Assembly (NCBI RefSeq): GCF_900112665.1
Contig: NZ_FOMN01000001.1
Span: 186,502 to 250,501 of the forward strand
Direction of reading: 5' to 3'
DNA: 64,000 nt
Source: Lactobacillus bombicola
Lineage (GTDB): Bacteria > Bacillota > Bacilli > Lactobacillales > Lactobacillaceae
The notes beneath the pieces were generated by a model. That model worked only from the letters and a program-made list of their open reading frames with translations. It was not told the DNA's origin and made no database searches. The first letter of the stretch is position 1, and each line of letters opens with the position of its first letter. Shown piece by piece: positions 19,205-29,688 of the stretch. The translations under genes and the position numbers were made by a program.

Positions 19205-19420
19205 CTTTTAATCTAAAAAGCACCCTTGAATTAAATCAAGGGCGCTTCAAATTAGCACGGTACCACCTTTTGCCTGCTGCGATTAACGCTCGCGAAACGT
19301 TTATTATCTGTTAAAGGGGTCACAGTTAGCTCATTATCTGTCCTTGCACCATAGATAGACAGTCTCTGAAATAAAATTGCTAAGCTTCATTCTTTGTCAT
19401 TGATAATTCTTTTTTAGCTT
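19205..19420 (-). ncRNA. T-box riboswitch leader of hisS-aspS
   Basis: The minus strand carries AGGTGGTACCGTGCTA (19253-19268), a good match to the T-box sequence that pairs with the acceptor end of uncharged tRNA. It is followed by a terminator hairpin GCGCCCTTGA/TCAAGGGTGC with T-run (19217-19245). Stem I lies at about 19320-19400. Uncharged tRNA would stabilise the antiterminator and allow hisS-aspS transcription. The specifier codon was not assigned with confidence; a GAC in the stem I 3' side would suit tRNA-Asp. Confidence 0.9.
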
Positions 19421-19444
19421 ATATTTTTACTAGCAAAAAGTCAA
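19418..19444 (-). promoter_or_regulatory. Promoter of the hisS-aspS T-box leader
   Basis: On the minus strand a TTGACT -35 (19439-19444) is followed 15 bp later by TATAAG, or 17 bp later by TAAGCT. Spacing is not ideal for the better -10. Confidence 0.5.
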
Positions 19445-19470
19445 CCTGTAGTATCATTTTGCACCGATTT

Positions 19471-19908
19471 TTACATATCTAATACAATCGTGAACGGACC
19501 ATCATTTTCTAAATCAACTTTCATATCCGCTCCAAACTGTCCTGTTTCAACCTCTAAGCCCAACTTTTCTAATTCATGATTAAAAGATTGCCATAATTCA
19601 GCAGACTTTGGTGGCTTCATGGCTTGAACAAAGCTAGGACGATTTCCCTTTTTGGTATCTGCTAACAGAGTAAATTGGCTTACACTAAGAATTTTTCCAT
19701 TAACATCCTTAATTGCCAAATTAGTCTTACCACCCTCGTCTTCAAAAATACGCATCTTAGAAATTTTGTTTGCAGCTTTTTGAATAATTGCTAAGTCGTC
19801 CCCTTCACCTATACCAACTAATAAGAGTAGCCCTTGATTAATCTTACCAACTGTTTCCCCAGCTATTTTTACATTGGCCTGGTTAACCCTTTGAATTACA
19901 ACTCGCAT
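19471..19908 (-). CDS. dtd: D-aminoacyl-tRNA deacylase
   Basis: 145 aa. Removes D-amino acids (classically D-Tyr) and glycine mischarged on tRNA. The two family motifs are present: [17 protein letters not shown] near residue 77 and [10 protein letters not shown] at the C-terminus (cross-subunit Gly-Pro). The ATG overlaps the rel stop, the widespread rel-dtd arrangement. Confidence 0.97.
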   Translation of the reverse strand: MRVVIQRVNQANVKIAGETVGKINQGLLLLVGIGEGDDLAIIQKAANKISKMRIFEDEGGKTNLAIKDVNGKILSVSQFTLLADTKKGNRPSFVQAMKPPKSAELWQSFNHELEKLGLEVETGQFGADMKVDLENDGPFTIVLDM

Positions 19909-22148
19909 TAATTATCTGCCCTCCTTGTCTCATAAACATCAGGAATGTCTCTTAATTTAGTTAAAATACTGGCTAATTGACTTGAATTATTCACAGCAAC
20001 GGTAGCATAAATGTGTGCTATATTATCGTCATTAACTTTACCTGAAAGATTATCAATATTAGGCGTTAGTGCATTTAAGCGGTTGATTACATCACTAAGT
20101 AGCTGGGCCCGATTGTAACCAAATATTTCAATATTTGCATTAAATGATTGATTATTATTTGACTCAGTGCCTTCCCAAGAAACTTCTACTAATCGACCTA
20201 AACTATCATTATTGTTTACAATATTACGACAGTCATTGCGGTGAATAGTGACACCACGTCCCTTAGTAACATAGCCAACAATTTCATCGCCGGGAACTGG
20301 ATTGCAACACTTGGCTAAGTGGAGCATCAAATCGTTAATTCCTTGGATAGTAACACCATCGTTATGTTTTGACTTAAGTGTTGCAGCATCTAAGCGACCG
20401 TTAACTGACTTGTTAGCAGCTTTTTGACCAGAGTTCAAAATTTCTTCTTCTAGTTGCTTTTGCTTTTTTTTCTCATCTTCACGGCGCAAATCAGATGTTA
20501 GGCGGTTAACAATACTAATGGCAGACAAATCGCCAAAACCAACTGCAGCATACATTTCATCAACTGTATGATAATTCAGTTGAACCAAAATTTTTGCAAC
20601 ATGCTCCTTATCCATAAACTCTTTAGGTGAAAGTTCCTGGCTACGAAGCTGTTCAGCAATCATTTGTTCCCCTTGAGCAATACTATGGTCGCGATCAAGG
20701 TTACGATAATAACGACGAATTTTATTGCGCGCTCTAGAAGTCTTAACCATATCCATCCAATCGCGCGATGGTGTTGCATTGGTTTGGGTCATAATATCAA
20801 TGACATCACCATTTTTTAATTTATAATCAAGCGGAACTAGCTTTCCGTTAACTTTAGCTCCAACTGCATGGCTACCAACTTGAGTATGAATTTCATAAGC
20901 AAAATCTAAAGTAACTGCTCCCTTAGGCAATTCATATACTTCCCCCTTAGGCGTGAAGACATAAACTCGATCCGAGAAAATTTCACTTTTGACGCTTTTC
21001 ATGAATTCACCAGCATCTTGGGTTTCATCCTTTAATTCAAGAATTTCACGCACCATATCTAGTTTTTCATTTGAACTTGTTTGCTCAACCCCATTAAAGT
21101 TGCCCTGTTTATATGCCCAATGTGCTGCCACACCATATTCAGCTACATCATGCATATGCTGCGTTCGAATTTGTATTTCTAAAGGTCGCCCACCTGGTCC
21201 AATAATCGTTGTATGCAAAGATTGGTAGCCATTAACCTTCGGAACAGCGATATAATCTTTAAAACGCCCCGGCATTGGCTTCCACTTTGTATGGACAGCT
21301 CCTAAAACTGCATAGCAATCTTTAACAGTTTGCACAATTACTCGTACAGCTAAGAGATCATAAATTTCTGCGAAATCTTTATGTTTGTCAACCATTTTTT
21401 TATAAATGGAATAAATATGTTTAGGCCGCCCATGAATATCATATTTAATATTTAAGCCGTCTAAACTTGCAGTTAGCGTGTTGATTGTGTCTTGAATATA
21501 ATTTTCTCGTTCGCTACGCTTAGAATCCATTAAACTTACAATTTGATAGTATGCCTTGGGATTTAAGTAGTGAAAACTCATATCTTCTAATTCCCATTTG
21601 ATTGTTCCAATTCCAAGGCGATCGGCAAGTGGTGCATAGATATCCATTGTTTCAGAGGCAATACGTCTCTGTTTATCAGGGCGTAAATGCTCTAAAGTAT
21701 GCATATTATGAAGGCGATCTGCTAATTTAACCATAATTACACGTAGATCTTTTGCCATAGCAATTAGCATTTTTCGATGATTTTCTGCCAAAAATTCTTG
21801 ATGTGATTTATATTCATACTTATTTAGCTTGGTAACTCCATCAACAATAAAGGCTACATCTTTACCAAATTTATCTTTTAAATCATTATTAGTTACTGGA
21901 GTATCTTCCACTGTATCATGCAAAAACCCTGCTGCAATCGTGTCGGGATCAAGCCCTAGAGTTGCTAAAGTTCCAGCAACTTGAGTGGGATGAACAATAT
22001 ATGGTTGACCAGAAGCACGTTTTTGATTTTGATGCGCTTTTTGAGCAAAGTCGTAGGCCTGCTTAACAAATGCCAATTGCTCCTCATTCATATATTTTTG
22101 ACACGCATTGATTACCTCATCATATGTCATTTCTACGTATTTAGACAT
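19908..22148 (-). CDS. relA: Bifunctional (p)ppGpp synthetase/hydrolase (Rel)
   Basis: About 746 aa. The N-terminal HD hydrolase ([15 protein letters not shown] and [10 protein letters not shown] near residue 80), synthetase domain ([34 protein letters not shown]), TGS domain near 400-460 and a C-terminal ACT domain are all present, so both stringent-response activities are predicted. The ATG at 22148 is favoured by AAGGTGA just upstream; a TTG 15 bases earlier is less likely. It forms a coupled unit with dtd. Confidence 0.97.
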   Translation of the reverse strand: MSKYVEMTYDEVINACQKYMNEEQLAFVKQAYDFAQKAHQNQKRASGQPYIVHPTQVAGTLATLGLDPDTIAAGFLHDTVEDTPVTNNDLKDKFGKDVAFIVDGVTKLNKYEYKSHQEFLAENHRKMLIAMAKDLRVIMVKLADRLHNMHTLEHLRPDKQRRIASETMDIYAPLADRLGIGTIKWELEDMSFHYLNPKAYYQIVSLMDSKRSERENYIQDTINTLTASLDGLNIKYDIHGRPKHIYSIYKKMVDKHKDFAEIYDLLAVRVIVQTVKDCYAVLGAVHTKWKPMPGRFKDYIAVPKVNGYQSLHTTIIGPGGRPLEIQIRTQHMHDVAEYGVAAHWAYKQGNFNGVEQTSSNEKLDMVREILELKDETQDAGEFMKSVKSEIFSDRVYVFTPKGEVYELPKGAVTLDFAYEIHTQVGSHAVGAKVNGKLVPLDYKLKNGDVIDIMTQTNATPSRDWMDMVKTSRARNKIRRYYRNLDRDHSIAQGEQMIAEQLRSQELSPKEFMDKEHVAKILVQLNYHTVDEMYAAVGFGDLSAISIVNRLTSDLRREDEKKKQKQLEEEILNSGQKAANKSVNGRLDAATLKSKHNDGVTIQGINDLMLHLAKCCNPVPGDEIVGYVTKGRGVTIHRNDCRNIVNNNDSLGRLVEVSWEGTESNNNQSFNANIEIFGYNRAQLLSDVINRLNALTPNIDNLSGKVNDDNIAHIYATVAVNNSSQLASILTKLRDIPDVYETRRADN

Positions 22149-22159
22149 TTTAATCACCT

Positions 22160-22513
22160 TCAACTATATATTTGCTTATCCATTAAGCCAAAAATTTCAA
22201 AAATAAGATAAATTAAACCAAATAACAGATTATAATTTGCATATTTTAATAATACTATCAAACAAAAACATGTTGGTAAAAGAAGTAGCCAATAATGCTT
22301 TATATTGATAGTTTTAACCAAATTACCTACATGATATCCGATGAAGCAATTAATTACAGTGAATAATAGTCCCACTCGCCAAATAACTGAAATTTTCAAT
22401 AGACTAAAAATAAAAGGTAAAGTAACAACTAAAATACTCCACCAAATTACTGGCATTGGCTTATACTGGTTTATCTTGCGAATAAAAGATATTTGTTTGA
22501 ACTTATCAATCAA
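22160..22513 (-). CDS. Small hypothetical membrane protein
   Basis: 117 aa, strongly hydrophobic, with three to four predicted membrane spans (for example PVIWWSILVVTLPFIFSLL and HYWLLLLPTCFCLIVLLKYA). The start appears to be TTG with AAGGA 9 bases upstream. It ends about where the rel ribosome binding site begins and lies between prmA and rel on the same strand. No family was recognised and no function is proposed. Confidence 0.6.
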   Translation of the reverse strand: MIDKFKQISFIRKINQYKPMPVIWWSILVVTLPFIFSLLKISVIWRVGLLFTVINCFIGYHVGNLVKTINIKHYWLLLLPTCFCLIVLLKYANYNLLFGLIYLIFEIFGLMDKQIYS

Positions 22514-22562
22514 TTTAATAATTCCTTACTTAATTTAACTTAATTTTATATTATAACTCTTT

Positions 22563-23507
22563 TCAATTATCTTTTCGCGTAATTATTAAACCAATCCAGC
22601 GATCTTGCTTTAAAGTAAGGATAATTTTAAAACCATTCTGATCAAGCAAATGGGCTATCTTATCCAATTGCAAATAATCTATCCCTGAAAAAATCACTTT
22701 TCCTGCTTGAGTTAAATGTTGATCTAATTGTGGAATTAGTTCAAGTAATATTTCAGCCAAAATATTAGCAACAATAACGTCAAACTTTTCATTAACATCT
22801 TGTAGTAAACTTGTTTTTTTAATATCGATATTAGTTAATTTATTCAAAGCAACATTTTCTTGGGCAGCTGTAATTGCCTGATCAGATATATCAGTTGCCA
22901 TTACCCTGTTTGCTCCTAAATAGGCAGCTGCAATAGCTAAAATTCCTGAACCAGTCCCGACATCAATAACAGTCTTAGGTTCAACCAACACTTGTTCAAG
23001 TCCCATCATTGCTAAACGAGTAGTTTTATGGTTACCGGTACCGAAAGCAAGACCTGGATCGAGTTTAATTAAATGTTGATCACTAAATTTAGCTTGATAG
23101 TTTTCCCATTCAGGAACAATGGCTAAGTGGCGTGAAAAATTCACAACATGGTAAAATTTTTGCCAAACACGATTCCAGTCGCTATCCTCAATATAGGTAT
23201 AATCAATTTTATTTAGACCAATATTTAAACCGTATCCTTTCAATTCGACTAATTTATTTTTATAAGCATTAATTAAATGAACTTGACTTTGATCTGCTGC
23301 AAAATAAGCAGCAAATTCCATATCTTGTGGCAAATCAACAATTTCATCTAAATCTACAATAGTAGAATCATGTTTTGTATTTGCATCTTCAAAATCAGAA
23401 CGTTTACGTGTTTCTGTACCCAAGCAATGAAGAATATCTTGACTAAAAACATTAAGTGCATCTTCTACTTCATGACTGGTTTCAATTTTAATAACTAGTA
23501 CTTTCAT
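22563..23507 (-). CDS. prmA: Ribosomal protein L11 methyltransferase PrmA
   Basis: 314 aa. Trimethylates L11 using SAM. SAM motif I VIDVGTGSGILAIAA near residue 180, motif post I ATDIS and the NILAEIL catalytic-region segment near 245 fit PrmA. GGGAG precedes the ATG. It is transcribed toward the small membrane protein and rel. Confidence 0.96.
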   Translation of the reverse strand: MKVLVIKIETSHEVEDALNVFSQDILHCLGTETRKRSDFEDANTKHDSTIVDLDEIVDLPQDMEFAAYFAADQSQVHLINAYKNKLVELKGYGLNIGLNKIDYTYIEDSDWNRVWQKFYHVVNFSRHLAIVPEWENYQAKFSDQHLIKLDPGLAFGTGNHKTTRLAMMGLEQVLVEPKTVIDVGTGSGILAIAAAYLGANRVMATDISDQAITAAQENVALNKLTNIDIKKTSLLQDVNEKFDVIVANILAEILLELIPQLDQHLTQAGKVIFSGIDYLQLDKIAHLLDQNGFKIILTLKQDRWIGLIITRKDN

Positions 23508-23565
23508 GCTTAAACTCCCTTTTTATTTATCTTTTATCAATGCTATTATTAAGAAGGTGATTTTT

Positions 23566-24075
23566 ATGGTAAAGAAGAAACGACAAATTGAAAAAACATT
23601 GGTTGAAAAAATTTTAGATCAAAATAAAATTTTATATCAGCAAGCCCAATTCCCTACTCATTCAGATTCTAGTGGTATAGCACAAATGGATACTTCTATT
23701 CTAAACGAGAATGAACATTTAATCTATAAAACACTTGTCTGTTTAGGAAATAAGACTGGTGTTTTAGTTGGCGTTATTTCGGTAACGGAACATTTAGATA
23801 TGAAAAAATTAGCTAAAGTATCTGGTAATAAGAAATGCGAACTTTTGCCACTAAAAGATTTAGAAAAAACAACAGGTTACGTCCATGGGGCTAATACTCC
23901 CATCGGCATTTATTTTAACCATCATTTTCCCATCTATCTAGATAGTAGCATGATGCAAGAAAACAAAATTGCTGTTTCGAGTGGAAAAATCGGGCGTAGC
24001 GTGTATCTCAAACCCAGCGATTTAAAAAGAATTACAAATGGAACATTCTGCGACTTAATAAAAAATAAAAATTAA
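23566..24075 (+). CDS. YbaK/EbsC family aminoacyl-tRNA deacylase
   Basis: About 169 aa. Related to the ProRS editing domain; characterised members hydrolyse Cys-tRNA(Pro). The conserved Lys in IYKTLVCLG near 55, KKLAKVSGNKKCELLP and GYVHGANTPIGI are typical of the family. The ATG at 23566 follows AAGAAGGTGA; the frame extends further upstream but without such a site and would overlap prmA. Confidence 0.88.
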   Translation: MVKKKRQIEKTLVEKILDQNKILYQQAQFPTHSDSSGIAQMDTSILNENEHLIYKTLVCLGNKTGVLVGVISVTEHLDMKKLAKVSGNKKCELLPLKDLEKTTGYVHGANTPIGIYFNHHFPIYLDSSMMQENKIAVSSGKIGRSVYLKPSDLKRITNGTFCDLIKNKN

Positions 24076-24201
24076 GTATCTATTAACTATCTTATGTGTA
24101 TTTTAAAATTTATAATTTAATAATTTTTTAGCATTTTACCTTTAAATAAACAGTACTTTTGTAATACAATGTAAACTAAAATAAAAGATAGGGATTATAA
24201 A

Positions 24202-25146
24202 ATGACATTATTAAGTGATGAACAGCTAGCAAATATTGCTCACGATTATTTTTTGAGCAATTTAAATATTGCAGATATTTCTAAAAAATATGACCTTTCG
24301 CGCTACTTAATTGATAAAGCAATTAATGAAGCTCGTGACAAAGGAATTGTTAAAATAAATATATATCAGCGGCCAAAAAGGGCACATAAATTAGAGCAAG
24401 AATTTCAAAAATTATTCAATTTAAAAGAAGCTTATATATTAGAAGACTTAGAAACAAAAAATCAAGATAATGAAATGATTGTTCATTATGCTGCTAAGCA
24501 AATTCAAAATTATATTAAACCAGCTCATGTAATTGGTCTGAGTTGGGGAACCTTAATTAAAGACATCATTGACAATTTTACTGAAAGTAATCATGAAGAT
24601 TTGACCTTTGTTCAATTAGTTGGTCTAGCAGTCAATACTAGTAGGCGAAAAAACCAATTAACCCAGCAAGCAGCTGAAAAATTCAATGCCAAATGTCTAA
24701 ATATGCCTGCCCCACTTTATACAATAAATTCTAAATTAGTAAAAGAAATTAAAAAGGAACCATATTATGAATATATTGATCAATATTTCAAAAAAATAGA
24801 TTTGATTTTTGCCAGTATTGGTACTGTTAAATCACTTGAATCTGGGAAATTTTTTATGGACTATTATTCTAATAAATTATTAAAAGATCTTGATTATAGT
24901 CAAATTGCTGGTGTGATCTTTGGCAGACCTTATGACATAAATGGCAATTTTTATCAGCCGATTGAATCACATATCTGCGGCATTAGCATGCAAAATATAT
25001 TACAAATTCCTACTCGTTTCATCGTAGTTAAAAATCGTTTTAAAGATGATGCCCTATTAGGAGCTCTAAGAAGCGGTATAATTACACATCTGGTAACAAC
25101 TAGTGGCATTGCCCAAAGAGTATTGCAAAAAGCAAACATTAACTAA
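24202..25146 (+). CDS. SorC-family transcriptional regulator, CitI-like
   Basis: 314 aa: an N-terminal helix-turn-helix (NIADISKKYDLSRYLIDKAI, residues 22-41) and a SorC sugar/effector-binding domain from about 55 to the end (VIGLSWGTLIKDI near 112). CitI activators of citrate fermentation in Leuconostoc and Weissella belong to this family, and this gene is directly beside citX and the citrate lyase genes, so regulation by citrate is inferred. It converges on citX with an 8-bp overlap. The role is contextual; the ligand cannot be read from sequence. Confidence 0.82.
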   Translation: MTLLSDEQLANIAHDYFLSNLNIADISKKYDLSRYLIDKAINEARDKGIVKINIYQRPKRAHKLEQEFQKLFNLKEAYILEDLETKNQDNEMIVHYAAKQIQNYIKPAHVIGLSWGTLIKDIIDNFTESNHEDLTFVQLVGLAVNTSRRKNQLTQQAAEKFNAKCLNMPAPLYTINSKLVKEIKKEPYYEYIDQYFKKIDLIFASIGTVKSLESGKFFMDYYSNKLLKDLDYSQIAGVIFGRPYDINGNFYQPIESHICGISMQNILQIPTRFIVVKNRFKDDALLGALRSGIITHLVTTSGIAQRVLQKANIN

Positions 25147-25681
25147 ATGTTTTTTTATATAAATTGCTGATATAATTTTGTAATTCTTGCACAGAATGAC
25201 GTCTAGAGCGAGCACAATCTTTGGCTGGTCGCTTACATAAAAAACATTTTCTTCCAGAATAGCCAATTTCAGACCTTGATAAGGCCTGTTTTTTATTTTT
25301 AACTAAGACATCAGCATCAAATAAACGATTTAGTGGCGCAGAATCTTCAAATTCAATCGCTACTTTTTTAACTTCAATTTTATCTGCAGTTAAAAGATAA
25401 AAATTTTCACAACCTGCAGGTTGATTATGACTTTGCAATAAAACAAAAGGTAATTTATTTTTAGTTAATGACTGTTCAAGCTCAGAAATTCCTGCATAAA
25501 AAATATTTTCTAAATAACTGTTATTTTTTATTGGACCTGGAATATTTAATTTTATATCTAATAAAGTATCATGCGGATATTTTTGAAATATTTCTTGTTG
25601 TAGGTATGCTCGTTGATCTTTATTTTTTAAAACTTGATCAATACTTAATTTTTCCCCTTCAATAAAAATTGACTGATTCAT
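25139..25681 (-). CDS. citX: Holo-citrate lyase synthase CitX
   Basis: About 180 aa. Transfers the phosphoribosyl-dephospho-CoA prosthetic group to the CitD acyl carrier protein. The RLFDADV segment near 115 and the C-terminal GRKCFLCKRPAKDCARSRRH cysteine-arginine signature identify it. The ATG at 25681 has AAAGGAAAG just upstream. A strong terminator lies between citF and this gene, so it may have its own promoter or depend on readthrough. CitG, which makes the prosthetic group precursor, is not fused to it and is not in this window. Confidence 0.93.
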   Translation of the reverse strand: MNQSIFIEGEKLSIDQVLKNKDQRAYLQQEIFQKYPHDTLLDIKLNIPGPIKNNSYLENIFYAGISELEQSLTKNKLPFVLLQSHNQPAGCENFYLLTADKIEVKKVAIEFEDSAPLNRLFDADVLVKNKKQALSRSEIGYSGRKCFLCKRPAKDCARSRRHSVQELQNYISNLYKKTFS

Positions 25682-25774
25682 TTCTTTCCTTTCAGATATA
25701 TTCATAGTAAAAATCAACATATTAAATTAGAACGGCTTACTTAATATTACTATTTTATTTTAGCTACTAAACAA

Positions 25775-25800
25775 AAAACCTAACATTTTTGTTAGGTTTT
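25775..25800 (-). terminator. Terminator after citF
   Basis: AAAACCTAAC at 25775-25784 pairs perfectly with GTTAGGTTTT at 25791-25800 around a 6-base loop, with a T-run on the minus strand. Confidence 0.9.
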
Positions 25801-25903
25801 CGCTATATTGATGTTGCCAAATGAATTTTTTAAACATACTTAAATTTGTTAATTGAATTTAACTAAAATCGAAAGCTGCTTTTTAAAATTTTTATGGCAA
25901 ATT

Positions 25904-27442
25904 TTATTCTTTAACTTGCTTAATAGTATCAATGATTGAACCATCGCGGTATTGGATAAGAGCAACTGTATTGTCAGTATATTCCAGTGCCTTTGGGCTA
26001 CCAACTTGCTGTTCAGCCATTTTTTGCAATTCTTTAATATCAATAATATTTAGATTTGTTACTTTACTAAAAGCAGCAAGTAAATCTGGCCGCTTTGGAT
26101 TAATAGCAATTCCGCGTTCCGTTACTAAAACATCAATTGAATCTCCCGGAGTTACAACTGTTTCAACAGCTGGAACTACAGTAGCATTTCGACCACGAAC
26201 AAGTGGCGCAGTAATAATTGTCATTTTCGCTGAAGCTGCATCTTGATGTCCACCGATTGCTCCACGAATAACTCCGTCAGATCCTGTCATTACATTAACG
26301 TTAAAGTCGGTATCAATTTGCAAAGCAGATAAAATTGCAATGTCTAAATTATTGACTACCGCACCTTTATTATGTGGATCAGCATACCAAGACGCATCAA
26401 TTTCTTGTTGATCTTTATTCTTAGCCATTGATGCAGCAGCACCCTTGTCAAAGTCCTGCACATCCATAACTTTCTTAACTAAACCCTCATCAAGCAAATC
26501 GGTAGTTGGTTTAGTAATACCACCTAAGGCAAAAGATGCTGTAATACCATCATTAATCATTGATTGCCGCAAATAGCGAGTAACAGCTAATGCTGCGCCA
26601 CCTGATCCAGTCTGGAAAGAAAAGCCTTCTTTGTAGTATGGCGAATTAACAATTACTTGATTAACCATTTGAGCAATTTTTAATTCTTTAGGATCTTTAG
26701 TAAAACGAGTTGCACCGGAACCAATTTTATCAGCATCACCAATTTGATCAACCTTGACAACATAATCGACTTGAGTTTGTTTAATTGAAGCTGGTGTATT
26801 GGGATAATCAACAATATTGTCAGTTAACAATACTACTTTATTAGCATATTGGGCATCAATTAAAGCATAACCAAGTGAACCAAAAATAGCGTCTCCCTCT
26901 TGACCATTGGCATTACCAGCTGGATCCGCATTTGGCACTCCTAAAAAGGCAACATCAATCTTAATTTCTCCTTCTTCAATGGATCGAGCTCGGTTACCGT
27001 GTGAACGAAAAATAACTGGTTTTTTCAACCCACCATGAGAAATGAAATCGCCTAAACTGCCACGCATTCCTGAAGAAGTGATATCCGTAATCACTCCTTT
27101 TTTAATGGCTTCAATAACCTTATCGTTCATAATTCCGGTCAAAGAGGATGGGGCTAAGGTTAAGTTTTTGTACCCCAATTTAATAATTAAATCCATTACC
27201 TTATTAAAAGCAAAATCACCGTTTCTAAAATGATGATGAAATGAAATAGTCATTCCATCTTGCACGGTTCTTTTAATTACTTCTTCAAGCGAATTAACGA
27301 CTTTATCTGCACCAGTCGTAACTCGAACTTTAGGTGCTACCCTGTTTACTTCGGGATTGCCAATATCTACTGTTTCAAAAGGCTTTAAACCCATTTCTGA
27401 CATTAGATTATCTGGTAAATTACGCTTTACTTTATTTTCCAA
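25904..27442 (-). CDS. citF: Citrate lyase alpha subunit (citrate:acetyl-ACP transferase)
   Basis: About 512 aa. CitF swaps citrate for acetate on the acyl carrier protein of citrate lyase. The CoA-transferase-type fold is visible through [13 protein letters not shown] near 85 and [14 protein letters not shown] near 410, and length is normal. The start is taken as TTG at 27442, giving [12 protein letters not shown] as in the family, with GAGGG 8 bases upstream; the frame continues to 27463 but without a site. It overlaps the end of citE, so citE and citF are translationally coupled. Confidence 0.95.
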   Translation of the reverse strand: MENKVKRNLPDNLMSEMGLKPFETVDIGNPEVNRVAPKVRVTTGADKVVNSLEEVIKRTVQDGMTISFHHHFRNGDFAFNKVMDLIIKLGYKNLTLAPSSLTGIMNDKVIEAIKKGVITDITSSGMRGSLGDFISHGGLKKPVIFRSHGNRARSIEEGEIKIDVAFLGVPNADPAGNANGQEGDAIFGSLGYALIDAQYANKVVLLTDNIVDYPNTPASIKQTQVDYVVKVDQIGDADKIGSGATRFTKDPKELKIAQMVNQVIVNSPYYKEGFSFQTGSGGAALAVTRYLRQSMINDGITASFALGGITKPTTDLLDEGLVKKVMDVQDFDKGAAASMAKNKDQQEIDASWYADPHNKGAVVNNLDIAILSALQIDTDFNVNVMTGSDGVIRGAIGGHQDAASAKMTIITAPLVRGRNATVVPAVETVVTPGDSIDVLVTERGIAINPKRPDLLAAFSKVTNLNIIDIKELQKMAEQQVGSPKALEYTDNTVALIQYRDGSIIDTIKQVKE

Positions 27443-28346
27443 TATAATTACCCTCTTCGTCAATCAAACTTGATGCCTTAGCTGTCTCAATTACCCGATT
27501 AGCTTTTTCAACAACTGGCTTATCGACCATTTTACCGTTCATTGAAATGACGCCGGAACCTTTAGCCTTAGCTTCACGAATTGCACTCTGAACCGCTATC
27601 GCATTTTCAATTTCATCTTTTGTGGGATTGAAAACTTTATTGACCATCTCTATTTGCCGCGGATTAACTAATGATTTTCCATCATAACCTAATTCATAAA
27701 TATAATTGGTTTCACGATAAAACCCTTCAGGATCGTTCATATTTGAAAAAACTGTGTCAAAGGCATAAACATCCGCTGCTCGAGCAGCTTGTAAAACCAT
27801 ATTACGGGCAAATTCTAACTCACGTCCATCAGGATAACGACGCGTATGCATGTCAGCTGTATAATCTTCACCCGATACGGCAAGTCCCATCATCAGTGGA
27901 GTTGCTGTAGCAATTTCAGGCGCATTTAATACTCCCTTCGCACTTTCAATTGCGGCCATAACACCAATTGAGCCTTTTTCAACACCATATTCTTCTTCAG
28001 CTACTTCCATATCTTTTACAAGTTTTTGAATCATTGCAGCTGATTCAGTCTTAGGCAAACGAATCACATCAACACCAGCGCGAACCATTGCTTTAACATC
28101 TTCATCATAAAATGGTGTATCTTGACCATTAATCCGAACTACAATCTCGGCTCCACCAAAGTCTACAGTTTTAATAGCATTATAAACTAGCATTCGTGCT
28201 GCATCTTTTTCTGTCAAAGAAACCGCATCTTCCAGATCGAGCATGATGGAATCTGCACCATAGATACCAGCATCCTTAATCATAGAAGGGTTGTTACCTG
28301 GAACAAACATCATTGTTCGACGTAGACGATTTTTTACATAAGTCAT
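27432..28346 (-). CDS. citE: Citrate lyase beta subunit (citryl-ACP lyase)
   Basis: 304 aa. Cleaves citryl-ACP to oxaloacetate and acetyl-[18 protein letters not shown] at the N-terminus, [10 protein letters not shown] near 35 (Mg-binding acid) and [10 protein letters not shown] near 75 are diagnostic of the CitE TIM barrel. GGAGG precedes the ATG. It lies between citD and citF with almost no spacing. Confidence 0.97.
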   Translation of the reverse strand: MTYVKNRLRRTMMFVPGNNPSMIKDAGIYGADSIMLDLEDAVSLTEKDAARMLVYNAIKTVDFGGAEIVVRINGQDTPFYDEDVKAMVRAGVDVIRLPKTESAAMIQKLVKDMEVAEEEYGVEKGSIGVMAAIESAKGVLNAPEIATATPLMMGLAVSGEDYTADMHTRRYPDGRELEFARNMVLQAARAADVYAFDTVFSNMNDPEGFYRETNYIYELGYDGKSLVNPRQIEMVNKVFNPTKDEIENAIAVQSAIREAKAKGSGVISMNGKMVDKPVVEKANRVIETAKASSLIDEEGNYIGK

Positions 28347-28349
28347 TGA

Positions 28350-28643
28350 TTACAATACCTCCAATTTAGGTTGATCTGAAGTTTCTGTAGCACGTTGGAC
28401 TGCCGTCAAAGTTCGAGCAGCAATTACACAATCAAGTGCTCCTTTATCAGTAGCTTTAACCTTAGCATTTTGAACACCATATTTTTTTAGGGTAGTAATA
28501 ATTACTTCTTTAATTTGATCACCATAGGCTTTAATAACTTCTGAATCCAAATCAATTTGAATTCCATTGGTACCCTTAGAAATCATGATTTGAATATCTG
28601 ATGATTCCAAGGTGCCTGCTACACCAATTGTCTTAATTTCCAT
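28350..28643 (-). CDS. citD: Citrate lyase gamma subunit (acyl carrier protein)
   Basis: 97 aa. Carries the phosphoribosyl-dephospho-CoA arm; the modified serine lies in GTLESSDIQIM near residues 10-20, in the position known for CitD. Its start overlaps the 3' end of citC and its stop is 3 bp from citE. Confidence 0.96.
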   Translation of the reverse strand: MEIKTIGVAGTLESSDIQIMISKGTNGIQIDLDSEVIKAYGDQIKEVIITTLKKYGVQNAKVKATDKGALDCVIAARTLTAVQRATETSDQPKLEVL

Positions 28644-29688
28644 TAATATTTATTCCTTCCTTAATTCTAGCTTGTAGGACTTCTTTTTGACGATAAATAA
28701 ATTGCATTGTTTGTGGTGGTACAAAGTTTGAAATGGCTGTCAAATTGTCTTCCTTAATTAATTGTCGCACACGGGTTGCAGTTATTACTTTTCCGTTAAT
28801 CTGAAATCGATTAACAATTCTAACATCTACTAAGGGACTTAGCTTATTTGTTAAGCTTTGGTTATAAAAGTTAGTTGTTCTTGAGAATGGTTCCGTCCCT
28901 AAGTAACGGCGCTTAATTGCTAACTGAGGTGCAATAAAATTTTTAAAAACTAAAGCATCAATATCTGTTTGGGTTGTAATTAAATCAGCCGAAGATTTTA
29001 AAAAGTATGCGGGGAAAGTTGACTGTGAAACCATATAATCACCACCGCTTACTACTAAGACATTTTTCAAATCGCTAGTTCCGCTTTTGACCAACTGCAT
29101 TCGTTCTTTTGTTTTAAACAAGGAAAGATCAGTCGCTACAACAAATACATAAACTAAGTCATTTTCTTGACTAGCCAGCTGAACTAACTTTCTATGTCCC
29201 AAAGTAAACGGGTTGGCATTCATGACAATTGCTGCCACTTGTTTATTAAATTGATCTTCAATTTTAGGTATTGCAGCTATAAAGTCGTTGATATCTGGAG
29301 TCCCACTTTCTAAAAAGGCAGCATGTTCAGTATGTGCTAATTCTGAAAAACCTAAATGTGAAAAACTAGTAGCATATTTTGCTTTTGTAAATACAAAACT
29401 ATGAAATATTTTCTGATCAAATAAGTAGTGCTGCAAGGCAGTTACCATCTGATTAAAGCGTGCACCGGGGACGGCGTCTTGATTACACACCGCAATATAC
29501 TTTAAAACATTGTTTGCAATGCTACCCGTGCCAACCAGCTGACCATTTTCATCAATTAGGGCTAAAGTATGATCAATTGCCGCTATTTCACGCAGGCCAA
29601 AATCAGTTATACCCATTTTTAACAAAAAATTTTGCCATTTTTTCTTTGTCGCTGGATTATTCAAATATAAATCCACTACTTTATCCAT
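28633..29688 (-). CDS. citC: [Citrate (pro-3S)-lyase] ligase CitC
   Basis: 351 aa. Acetylates the thiol of the CitD prosthetic group with ATP and acetate to activate citrate lyase. The N-terminal half is GNAT-like; the C-terminal half has the nucleotidyl-transferase motif NANPFTLGHRKL near 157-168. Start and stop overlap the neighbouring genes by one to a few bases, marking it as a core operon member. Confidence 0.95.
   Translation of the reverse strand: MDKVVDLYLNNPATKKKWQNFLLKMGITDFGLREIAAIDHTLALIDENGQLVGTGSIANNVLKYIAVCNQDAVPGARFNQMVTALQHYLFDQKIFHSFVFTKAKYATSFSHLGFSELAHTEHAAFLESGTPDINDFIAAIPKIEDQFNKQVAAIVMNANPFTLGHRKLVQLASQENDLVYVFVVATDLSLFKTKERMQLVKSGTSDLKNVLVVSGGDYMVSQSTFPAYFLKSSADLITTQTDIDALVFKNFIAPQLAIKRRYLGTEPFSRTTNFYNQSLTNKLSPLVDVRIVNRFQINGKVITATRVRQLIKEDNLTAISNFVPPQTMQFIYRQKEVLQARIKEGININGN

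Noticed and set aside
19205-19420. Simple terminator after hisS upstream sequence
   Set aside because: The T-box core sequence beside the terminator shows it is a T-box leader.
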